From positions 1-11,182 of the forward strand of contig JAFPTE010000214.1 of NCBI GenBank assembly GCA_017400415.1: a DNA stretch of 11,182 nt, read 5' to 3'. The translations under genes and the position numbers were made by a program. The notes beneath the pieces are model-generated. The model saw only the letters and a list, made by a program, of their open reading frames with translations. It made no database searches and was not told the origin of the DNA. Every line of letters starts with the position of its first letter. Position 1 is the first letter of the stretch. The DNA comes from Oscillospiraceae bacterium. Lineage in GTDB: Bacteria > Bacillota > Clostridia > Oscillospirales > Oscillospiraceae. Shown here one piece after another: positions 6,989 to 11,182 of the stretch.

Positions 6989-7758
6989 CGGGCCGCCTCT
7001 TGGTTGCGCCTGTAAATGCTCCAGAGGCCCTCAAAGATGAGATGCTCCCGTACCTCTATTCTGTTCCGGCACAGGGGCACGATTCCCTTTGCATTGCCTC
7101 CGGTGGCCAGGAAGGTGACGCCGCCCCCCAGCTCCTCCGCCATCCGGTCCAGCATGCCGTCCACCATGGCGGCGGTGCCCAGAACGGAGCCGGAGCGCAT
7201 GCAGTCCACCGTATTGCGGCCTATGGCGGCCCTGGGAGGCTCCAGAGATATCTTGGGCAGCAGGCTGGCCTTCTGACACAGGGCGTCCAGGCTCAGGCCC
7301 ACGCCGGGGCAGATGGCGCCCCCTACGAAGCAGCCGTTTTTATCCACGCAGGAAAAGGTGGTTGCGGTGCCCATGTCCACGATGATGAAGGGGGGCTTCA
7401 CGGTCCGCAGGGCGCCTACGGCGGAGGTCACCAGGTCGCTGCCGGCCTCCCCGGCGTTGTCGATGCGGATATTGAGCCCGGTCTTCACTCCGGCCCCGAC
7501 GATTATGGGGTCCAGGCCGTAAAGGAGTCTCAGGGCCTTGGAAACAATGCCCGTCAGGGGCGGCACCACAGAGGATACGGCGGCGCCGTCCACGGTAAAG
7601 TCCCTCCGGCAGAAGCCGAGAAGCTCCCGGATAAGGGCGGCATACTCGTGCTCCGTCTTCTCCCGGTCTGTTTTCATCCGGGCGGAGTACAGGACCCTGC
7701 CCTCCTCCATAAGGCCCAGGACGATATGGGTATTGCCGATGTCAACTGCCAGCAGCAT
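6985..7758 (-). CDS. coaX: Type III pantothenate kinase
   Basis: CoaX phosphorylates pantothenate in the first step of CoA synthesis. It belongs to the ASKHA fold and, unlike CoaA, needs a monovalent cation and is not feedback-inhibited by CoA. The 257-residue protein has the phosphate loop DIGNT (6-10), the catalytic aspartate in GSDL (D108), DMGTATT (128-134), GGAICPG (146-152) and ATGGNA near the C-terminus. The usual GADR signature reads GSDL here: the aspartate is kept, but the following arginine is replaced. The ATG at 7758 has AGGAGGT five bases upstream and overlaps the end of trmK by 17 bases. With coaE in the same window, both ends of the CoA pathway are represented, though in separate transcription units. 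Confidence 0.95.
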   Translation of the reverse strand: MLLAVDIGNTHIVLGLMEEGRVLYSARMKTDREKTEHEYAALIRELLGFCRRDFTVDGAAVSSVVPPLTGIVSKALRLLYGLDPIIVGAGVKTGLNIRIDNAGEAGSDLVTSAVGALRTVKPPFIIVDMGTATTFSCVDKNGCFVGGAICPGVGLSLDALCQKASLLPKISLEPPRAAIGRNTVDCMRSGSVLGTAAMVDGMLDRMAEELGGGVTFLATGGNAKGIVPLCRNRIEVREHLIFEGLWSIYRRNQEAAR

Positions 7759-8413
7759 CTCGCACCTCCTGCAGTATTCTCACAAGCTCAGTCTCCCGCT
7801 GCCTGTCCGGCCGGGCGCTCCGGCGGAGCCCCTCCAGGGAGCGGAGCGTTTTTTTCTCAAGCTCCCGGCACCAGGCGGGAAAAAGCGGATCTGCCCGCAG
7901 GACGTCCAGGCCCGGAAGGGCTGGGCCCTGGGCCGATTCCCCGCTGCCGGTCCCGGCCAGGAAGGCCGTATAGAGCCGCCTGCCCTCCCGGGCAATCTTC
8001 CCCGCTCTTGCCTCAAAGCCCAGGTCCCGGAGAGTCTCAAAGACCCGGTCCGTGCGGCTCTGGGGCTGCAGCACCAGCCGCTTGCCCCCAAGAGGCCAAG
8101 GCGAAGAGCGCAGAATGCGGCTCATAAGGTCACCGCCCATGCCGGCGATGACGATTGTATCGTACTTATCCTCAAGCCCTGCAAGCCCGTCCGAGAGGAT
8201 AAGCTCCACCTTTCCCTCCAGGCCCAGCTGGGCCACGGTCAGGGAGGCAGAGCTCAGGGGCCCCTTTCCCACGTCACAGGCGGCCACAGGGCCCGGTATG
8301 CCCTTCAGGGCAAAGTACGCCGGAATGAAGCCGTGGTCCGTGCCTATATCCGCCAGACTCACGGCCCCCTCCGCCAGGTCGGCTACGGCCTGGAGCCGGG
8401 GCGTCAGCTTCAT
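7742..8413 (-). CDS. trmK: tRNA (adenine(22)-N1)-methyltransferase
   Basis: TrmK (YqfN, COG2384) uses S-adenosylmethionine to methylate A22 in the D-loop of tRNAs, a mark typical of Firmicutes. Of 223 residues the N-terminal Rossmann part shows LTPRLQAVADL, the SAM-binding LADIGTDHGFIPAYF (20-34), ILSDGL and the family-defining IAGMGGDLMSRIL, followed by LVLQPQSRTD. The C-terminal half (about 150-223) is a helical, Arg/Glu/Leu-rich coiled-coil-like tail as in Bacillus TrmK (238 residues). The ATG overlaps the preceding gene's TGA as ATGA, with GAGG unusually close to the start, which suggests translation by coupling. In many genomes trmK is followed by a Nif3-like gene; here coaX takes that place. 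Confidence 0.93.
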   Translation of the reverse strand: MKLTPRLQAVADLAEGAVSLADIGTDHGFIPAYFALKGIPGPVAACDVGKGPLSSASLTVAQLGLEGKVELILSDGLAGLEDKYDTIVIAGMGGDLMSRILRSSPWPLGGKRLVLQPQSRTDRVFETLRDLGFEARAGKIAREGRRLYTAFLAGTGSGESAQGPALPGLDVLRADPLFPAWCRELEKKTLRSLEGLRRSARPDRQRETELVRILQEVRDAAGS

Positions 8414-8637
8414 TCCTCTGCGGGGCGGCCTTCCTCGTAATCCCGGACGTAGCGGTTCAGGACCTCCACAAAGATGTCCGACTCCACGCCGTGAACGTCG
8501 CAGGCCTCCTCAATGGTCTCCATGGCGGACATGCCGCAGCCCAGGCAGTGCATGCCGATGGACATAAAAAGCCCCTGGGCGTAGGGCGCCTTCGCAAGCA
8601 CCTCGCCGATAAGGGTATCCTTGTTGAATTCAGTCAT
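8410..8637 (-). CDS. DUF1858 / hybrid-cluster-associated redox disulfide domain protein
   Basis: A 75-residue protein consisting of one DUF1858 domain: an N-terminal TLIGEVLAKAPYAQGLF helix, then MHCLGCGMSAMETIEEAC, with the CxxC pair (C31, C34) expected to form a redox-active disulfide, and VHGVESDIFVEVLN at the end. The family is often near hybrid-cluster (prismane) proteins, but its biochemical role is not established. It has GGAG about ten bases before the ATG, starts 14 bases after the stop of the bilin-reductase-like gene, and overlaps trmK. Its position immediately after a predicted oxidoreductase makes a redox-partner role conceivable, but that is inference. Confidence 0.88.
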   Translation of the reverse strand: MTEFNKDTLIGEVLAKAPYAQGLFMSIGMHCLGCGMSAMETIEEACDVHGVESDIFVEVLNRYVRDYEEGRPAEE

Positions 8638-8651
8638 GTATTATCTCTCCT

Positions 8652-9290
8652 TTAACCTACGCAGAATACGTACTCTCTCAAAAATACCTCGGCCTTTTCT
8701 TCTCCCAGCATCTTCTTGAACTGGTCCACCGCGGGGCCGCCGTTATTTATAAGCCCGTCCACATACTCCTTGGCCCTCAGGCGCTTTTTCTCCGGGTCAC
8801 ACTCCGGCGCCCTCTCATAGGCGGCTGCGTACTGCTCCAGCCAGCGGCGGTAGAGCTCATCCAGCCTTGCCGTGAGCTTTTTGCCGGTCTTCCGGAAGGA
8901 TGGGCTCATGAGCAGAGGGTCATACCACCGGGGCTCCTTGGGGGCGTCCGGCAGGTCGGAACAGCTTTCCTTCACCTTATCCATGGCGGCAAGGTCCGCC
9001 GGGGCCAGCTGGGTATCGTAAAGCTCGGCGATGAGAGTCTCCTTCCCGGCGTTCAGGATGCGGTCATAGCTCAGAAGGGGCATATCCCTTGTGAGGGGCG
9101 TAAAGATAAGGCTGTCCATTTTCATGAGGCCGAAGAAGGCCTTCATGCTGATTGCGGACAGGGCGCCTCCCGGGACCTTATAGGTGTCCACAACGAAGTG
9201 CATCAGGCTTTTGTCGATGTTCTGCCGGGTCCGGAGCACGGGCATACTGCCGACCATGGCGCCGATTGTGGAAAGAGTGTATTCTGTCAT
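8652..9290 (-). CDS. Ferredoxin-dependent bilin reductase-like (HY2/PcyA-fold) protein
   Basis: A 212-residue soluble protein without signal peptide or membrane segment. I recognise two blocks that resemble ferredoxin-dependent bilin reductases (PcyA/HY2 family). The middle MKMDSLIFTPLTRDMPLLSYD..... GKETLIAELYD (about 56-92) is like the family's segment around the ..DLPILGFD...GK... strand pair. The C-terminus NNGGPAVDQFKKMLGEEKAEVFLREYVF resembles the ND.TR..L...FGE.WAE.YM...LF end of PcyA. Known members reduce biliverdin in cyanobacteria, plants and phages; a clostridial member would have an unknown substrate, perhaps a tetrapyrrole. I chose ATG 9290 because GGAG lies eight bases upstream; the upstream ATG at 9320 falls inside a terminator hairpin. 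It begins a run with the DUF1858 gene, trmK, coaX and pcp. The gene is real; family assignment is moderate and made by eye only. Confidence 0.6.
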   Translation of the reverse strand: MTEYTLSTIGAMVGSMPVLRTRQNIDKSLMHFVVDTYKVPGGALSAISMKAFFGLMKMDSLIFTPLTRDMPLLSYDRILNAGKETLIAELYDTQLAPADLAAMDKVKESCSDLPDAPKEPRWYDPLLMSPSFRKTGKKLTARLDELYRRWLEQYAAAYERAPECDPEKKRLRAKEYVDGLINNGGPAVDQFKKMLGEEKAEVFLREYVFCVG

Positions 9291-9304
9291 GGCATTATCT
9301 CCAT

Positions 9305-9336
9305 AAAAAATCCTGCCCACCGGGAAATGGGCAGGA
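9305..9336 (-). terminator. Intrinsic terminator after the zinc-ribbon gene, close to the next start
   Basis: Minus strand: TCCTGCCCA, eight-base loop, TGGGCAGGA, then six T: a strong hairpin with a T-run. It ends transcription of the sigH/zinc-ribbon unit. It finishes only 15 bases before the ATG of the bilin-reductase-like gene, so any transcript that reaches that gene from further upstream must read through it, and a separate promoter would have to lie in or before the hairpin. Confidence 0.9.
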
Positions 9337-9363
9337 AGGATTTGTGATTAGAACTAAGGGAGC

Positions 9364-9642
9364 TCAGCCCTCGTTTCTCATCTTTGCGAAGCACTCGCTG
9401 CAGTATACGGGTCTGTCGCTCTTGGGTTCAAAGGGAACCTTCGCCTCACGGCCGCAGTTGGCGCAGACTGCCGTGAAATACTCACGGGGGCCTCTGGCGG
9501 CGTTCTTGCGAGCATCACGGCAGCTCTTGCAGCGCTGAGGCTCGTTCTGGAAGCCGTGCTCAGCGTAGAACTCCTGCTCACCTGCAGTGAATACGAACTC
9601 GTTGCCGCATTCCTTGCAAACCAATGTCTTGTCTTCGTACAT
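9364..9642 (-). CDS. Zinc-ribbon protein with four CxxC pairs
   Basis: A 92-residue cytosolic protein with four CxxC pairs at C9/C12, C38/C41, C60/C63 and C81/C84, which fits two zinc-binding sites. MYEDKTLVCKECGNEFVF and the following GFQNEPQRCKSC, and VPFEPKSDRPVYCSECF, match a conserved small clostridial family usually annotated as a probable zinc-ribbon protein (zf-trcl type). The role is unknown; nucleic-acid binding is possible but unproven. The ATG at 9642 has GAGG about seven bases upstream; the frame's extension to 9699 has no family similarity. It lies 99 bases downstream of sigH on the same strand and is followed by a terminator. I see no promoter of its own, so it is probably co-transcribed with sigH. 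Confidence 0.9.
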   Translation of the reverse strand: MYEDKTLVCKECGNEFVFTAGEQEFYAEHGFQNEPQRCKSCRDARKNAARGPREYFTAVCANCGREAKVPFEPKSDRPVYCSECFAKMRNEG

Positions 9643-9713
9643 AATGGACCTCACTTCTGACTTTCTTGCCCTGAGGGCTTGTATTTGCGACAGCCGCACC
9701 CGCAGCTGATAAC

Positions 9714-9737
9714 GCCAGGGGTATTTGCCAGGGGTAT
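9714..9737. repeat. Two direct copies of GCCAGGGGTAT, 13-base period
   Basis: GCCAGGGGTAT occurs perfectly at 9714-9724 and 9727-9737, separated by TT, in the gap between sigH and the zinc-ribbon gene. The rest of the gap (9643-9741) shows no clear promoter or terminator. The repeat could be a slippage product or a paired protein- or RNA-binding site; nothing decides this. Confidence 0.7.
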
Positions 9738-9741
9738 GGAA

Positions 9742-10314
9742 CTACTGATTATCCGTAAGCTTTCTGCGGATGCGCTGAACGGCGTTATCCACGCTTTTTA
9801 CGGTAACCCGGAGCTTTTCTGCGATACCCGCATAAGAGAGCCCTCCAAGGTAGAGAGACATTACGTCCCTTTCCCTGGCGGAAAGCCGGGTATCAATAGC
9901 CTCCAGGAGCTCATCAGCACGTTCTTTTGTTATGATGAGGTCCTCAAGCTCACGTACCCCTCGCCGGGTAATAACCTCATCATCAATGGGTACGGAGTCG
10001 TTCAGAAGTCGGTTGTACTCTCTGCCGTCCCTTCTGACGGCGGAGTAAATGCGGTTTCTTACGCACACGGAGGCGTAGCCCGCAAAGGCAGCGCCCTTGC
10101 CTGCGTCATAGGTGCGAACTGCGCTGAGAAGCCCCAGCATACCCTCCTGAATCAGATCCTCACTGTCGCCGCCGCAGAGGAAGAAAGGCCGGGCACAGGC
10201 ACGAACCAGGTGGGCATACCGCCTCACCAGCTCCTCCTCCGCCCCGTCATCACTGCGGGAAAGCAGCAGCAGCCGGTCATCAGAAAGGTCAGAATAGTTC
10301 CGCATACAGCACAC
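9742..10314 (-). CDS. sigH: RNA polymerase sigma factor, sigma-H (Spo0H) type
   Basis: A sigma-70-family factor that, in Bacillus and Clostridia, directs stationary-phase and early sporulation genes. The 190 residues contain region 2 (about 25-95) with EDLIQEGMLGLLSAVRTYD, the core-binding helix, and FAGYASVCVRNRIYSAVRR. Region 4 (about 125-188) has LSARERDVMSLYLGGLSYAGIAEKL and the DNA-recognition helix VKSVDNAVQRIRRKL, almost the signature of sigma-H. It lacks regions 1.1 and most of 3, as expected for this class (Bacillus SigH has 218 residues). Two starts are possible: GTG 10314, six bases after AGGA, or ATG 10305, farther away; they differ by three residues. A near-consensus sigma-A promoter precedes it. 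Together with spoIVA it supports a spore-forming host. Confidence 0.92.
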   Translation of the reverse strand: MCCMRNYSDLSDDRLLLLSRSDDGAEEELVRRYAHLVRACARPFFLCGGDSEDLIQEGMLGLLSAVRTYDAGKGAAFAGYASVCVRNRIYSAVRRDGREYNRLLNDSVPIDDEVITRRGVRELEDLIITKERADELLEAIDTRLSARERDVMSLYLGGLSYAGIAEKLRVTVKSVDNAVQRIRRKLTDNQ

Positions 10315-10333
10315 AACTTCCTAATTTGCACAC

Positions 10334-10362
10334 ATTATATTAATTGAACTCAAACAAGTCAA
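10334..10362 (-). promoter_or_regulatory. Near-consensus sigma-A promoter of sigH
   Basis: Minus strand: TTGACT (10362-10357), a 17-base spacer, and TATAAT (10339-10334), about 20 bases upstream of the GTG. Just before the -35 lies an A/T tract (about 10366-10400, AAAAAATAAAAATTTTTT type) that could act as an UP element. I do not see a Spo0A box (TGTCGAA) near it. Confidence 0.85.
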
Positions 10363-10417
10363 GCAAATTTGTAAAAAATTTTTATTTTTTCTGCATTATT
10401 TTTTGATTTCTGAACAT

Positions 10418-10470
10418 AAATCGGCGTTTGTGTACGAATTATAACACTGTCTCACATTAAAAGCCGATTT
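10418..10470. repeat. Inverted repeat AAATCGGC / GCCGATTT at the ruvB end
   Basis: AAATCGGC (10418-10425) and GCCGATTT (10463-10470) are perfect eight-base inverted copies, 37 bases apart. The right arm overlaps the last codons of ruvB. No T-run follows on the minus strand, so it is not a standard terminator. The loop holds an isolated TATAAT (minus strand, 10443-10438) without a -35. Confidence 0.45.
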
Positions 10471-10660
10471 CAGTCTGGCCGGAAAACTCCAAGCCCAGGT
10501 GTTCATAGGCTTTTCTGGTGACGCAGCGGCCTCTGGGAGTCCTTGTCAGGTAGCCCTGCTGCATAAGGTAGGGCTCGTAAACATCCTCGATGGTAACGCT
10601 CTCCTCGTTAACCGTGGCCGCCAGAGTGTCCAGGCCAACGGGGCCGCCGGAGTAAGTCAA
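10457..10660 (-). CDS. ruvB: RuvB Holliday-junction helicase, C-terminal fragment only
   Basis: The 67-68 codons encode the C-terminal winged-helix DNA-binding domain of RuvB, the hexameric motor that drives branch migration of Holliday junctions with RuvA. The stretch GGPVGLDTLAATVNEE, then TIEDVYEPYLMQQGYLTRTPRGR and a short tail, is close to the family consensus. About 80% of the protein (normally about 340 residues), including the whole AAA+ ATPase, is missing. Similarity stops at about 10660, where the frame reaches a stop within ten codons (10687-10685) in unrelated sequence. TTG at 10660 is not a credible start. This is a truncated gene at a junction, broken either in the genome or by the assembly. 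Confidence 0.9.
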   Translation of the reverse strand: MTYSGGPVGLDTLAATVNEESVTIEDVYEPYLMQQGYLTRTPRGRCVTRKAYEHLGLEFSGQTEIGF

Positions 10661-10665
10661 CCCGT
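10651..10665. other. Breakpoint between two unrelated sequence blocks
   Basis: RuvB similarity on the minus strand runs up to about 10660, and glycerophosphotransferase similarity on the plus strand begins by about 10663, so both genes are cut mid-domain at the same place. Base composition changes too: 35 of 60 bases are G/C in 10501-10560, against 23 of 60 in each of 10681-10740 and 10741-10800. No transposase, tRNA or terminal repeat is visible at the point. Confidence 0.85.
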
Positions 10666-10854
10666 GGCTTATATATTGACTTTGCTAAGGAAATGCCCAA
10701 TGGCATACTTGATACAGAGGACAAAGTGATAGAACACATACTGACAATGGACTATCAGAAGGAGTGTGAGAAAACAAGAGATATGGTGAAAAACAAGTTC
10801 ACATACCTTGGCGGTCATGCAACTGAAATGTGTGTTGAAAAAATGTTTAAGTAA
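10663..10854 (+). CDS. CDP-glycerol glycerophosphotransferase-like protein, C-terminal fragment
   Basis: Only the last 63 codons are present, in frame from the junction to TAA 10852-10854. RGLYIDFAKEMPNGILDT resembles the RGFYFDFE.DLPGP block near the C-terminus of TagB/TagF-type CDP-glycerol:glycerophosphate transferases. The remaining helical tail ending CVEKMFK fits the family's final part, as in RVVDLIF. These peripheral membrane enzymes transfer glycerol phosphate in teichoic acid or capsule synthesis. The segment is AT-richer than everything to its left, and its codon choice (aaa, aga, ata, tgt) differs from the GC-rich genes of the main block. The identity rests on a short stretch, so it is moderate. 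A surface-polymer role agrees with nothing to the left but is plausible with the aminotransferase downstream. Confidence 0.55.
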   Translation, partial: RGLYIDFAKEMPNGILDTEDKVIEHILTMDYQKECEKTRDMVKNKFTYLGGHATEMCVEKMFK

Positions 10855-10866
10855 TAATACGATATA

Positions 10867-11182
10867 ATGATCAATTTTACAGTTGGCCCAGTACAGTCAA
10901 GTGATGCAGTCCGGGCTATAGGTGCAGAGCAAGTGCCTTATTTCAGAACAGCAGAGTTTTCTGCCTTGATGCTTGAGAATGAGCAACTGCTAAAGAAGTT
11001 TGCAAATGCGACAGCAGATAGTAAGGCTGTCTTTATGACATGTTCTGGCTCTGGTGGCATGGAAACAGCCATTATGAACTGCTTGACTAAAGAAGACAAG
11101 GCTCTTGTAATTAATGGTGGTAGTTTTGGTGAACGTTTTGTGGATCTCCTTACGCTTCATGAGATACCTTTCACAGAGATTA
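10867..11182 (+). CDS. Class V aminotransferase (PLP-dependent), N-terminal part
   Basis: The first 105 residues of a PLP-dependent class V aminotransferase of the alanine-glyoxylate/2-aminoethylphosphonate transaminase type. NFTVGPVQSSDAV at the start, YFRTAEFSALM (the RT/RD-EF block), CSGSGGMETAI (59-69, the phosphate-cofactor loop) and INGGSFGERF (82-91) are family marks; the Schiff-base lysine lies beyond the window. In surface-polymer clusters such enzymes can make 2-aminoethylphosphonate or amino-sugar precursors, and it follows a glycerophosphotransferase-like gene by 12 bases, so a phosphonate or aminated polymer is conceivable. No clear ribosome binding site precedes the ATG (AATAATACGATATA), so translation may depend on coupling, or the real start may be another. 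Its composition matches the fragment upstream, not the GC-rich block. Confidence 0.8.
   Translation, partial: MINFTVGPVQSSDAVRAIGAEQVPYFRTAEFSALMLENEQLLKKFANATADSKAVFMTCSGSGGMETAIMNCLTKEDKALVINGGSFGERFVDLLTLHEIPFTEI

Noticed and set aside
7000..8127. A 375-codon open frame on the plus strand opposite coaX and trmK
   Set aside because: It is antisense to two well-conserved genes and has the His/Gly/Gln-rich composition typical of a shadow frame.
10438..10466. A second promoter (TATAAT on the minus strand) upstream of sigH
   Set aside because: There is no acceptable -35 at 16-18 bases (the sequence there is CGGCTT, part of ruvB), while the promoter at 10334-10362 is far better.
10600..10720. 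A mobile element at the ruvB breakpoint
   Set aside because: No transposase, integrase, terminal inverted repeat, target duplication or tRNA is visible on either side.

Overview
The window looks like a GC-rich, spore-forming, anaerobic Firmicute of class Clostridia, probably an Oscillospirales/Ruminococcaceae-type gut lineage. The reasons are spoIVA, a sigma-H-like factor, CoaX, TrmK, strong AGGAGG-type ribosome binding sites, and the DUF1858 and zinc-ribbon small proteins common in that group. The class-level call is an inference from gene content. Nearly all genes lie on the minus strand.

Layout. (1) At 1-2814 (minus), a tightly coupled operon runs prfA (RF1), tsaC (a short YrdC-type threonylcarbamoyl-AMP synthase), then coaE (dephospho-CoA kinase). 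coaE reads in frame, without a stop codon, into an M18 aminopeptidase that leaves the window. prfA/tsaC and tsaC/coaE overlap as ATGA and GTGA. (2) At 2827-2954, a short divergent promoter region serves prfA and, on the plus strand, a CotH-kinase-family lipoprotein (2955-4823). (3) A bidirectional terminator separates that gene from convergent spoIVA (4856-6322, minus), the ATPase that forms the basement layer of the spore coat. (4) At 6387-9290 (minus), an apparent five-gene unit runs: a bilin-reductase-like protein, a DUF1858 redox-disulfide protein, trmK, coaX and pcp. It ends in a clean terminator, and another terminator stands just 15 bases before its first start codon. (5) At 9364-10314 (minus), sigH and a four-CxxC zinc-ribbon protein follow a near-consensus sigma-A promoter. 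(6) At 10457-10660 only the last 67 codons of ruvB remain.

At about 10660 the sequence changes abruptly. The right end (10663-11182) is clearly AT-richer, on the opposite strand, and holds the tail of a CDP-glycerol glycerophosphotransferase-like protein followed by a class V aminotransferase, as in a surface-polymer gene cluster. Both ruvB and the transferase are cut mid-domain at the same point with no mobile-element remnants, so a chimeric contig join is the first explanation to test and a real rearrangement the second.

Functional themes are translation fidelity (RF1, t6A synthesis, m1A22 methylation), CoA synthesis (CoaX and CoaE, first and last steps), peptide turnover (Pcp, M18) and sporulation (SigH, SpoIVA, possibly the CotH-like protein). 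I see no CRISPR array, tRNA, rRNA or insertion sequence. The most interesting points are the coaE-M18 reading-frame fusion, the bilin-reductase-like gene behind a terminator, and the ruvB junction. I do not see convincing evidence of a complete new multi-gene system.
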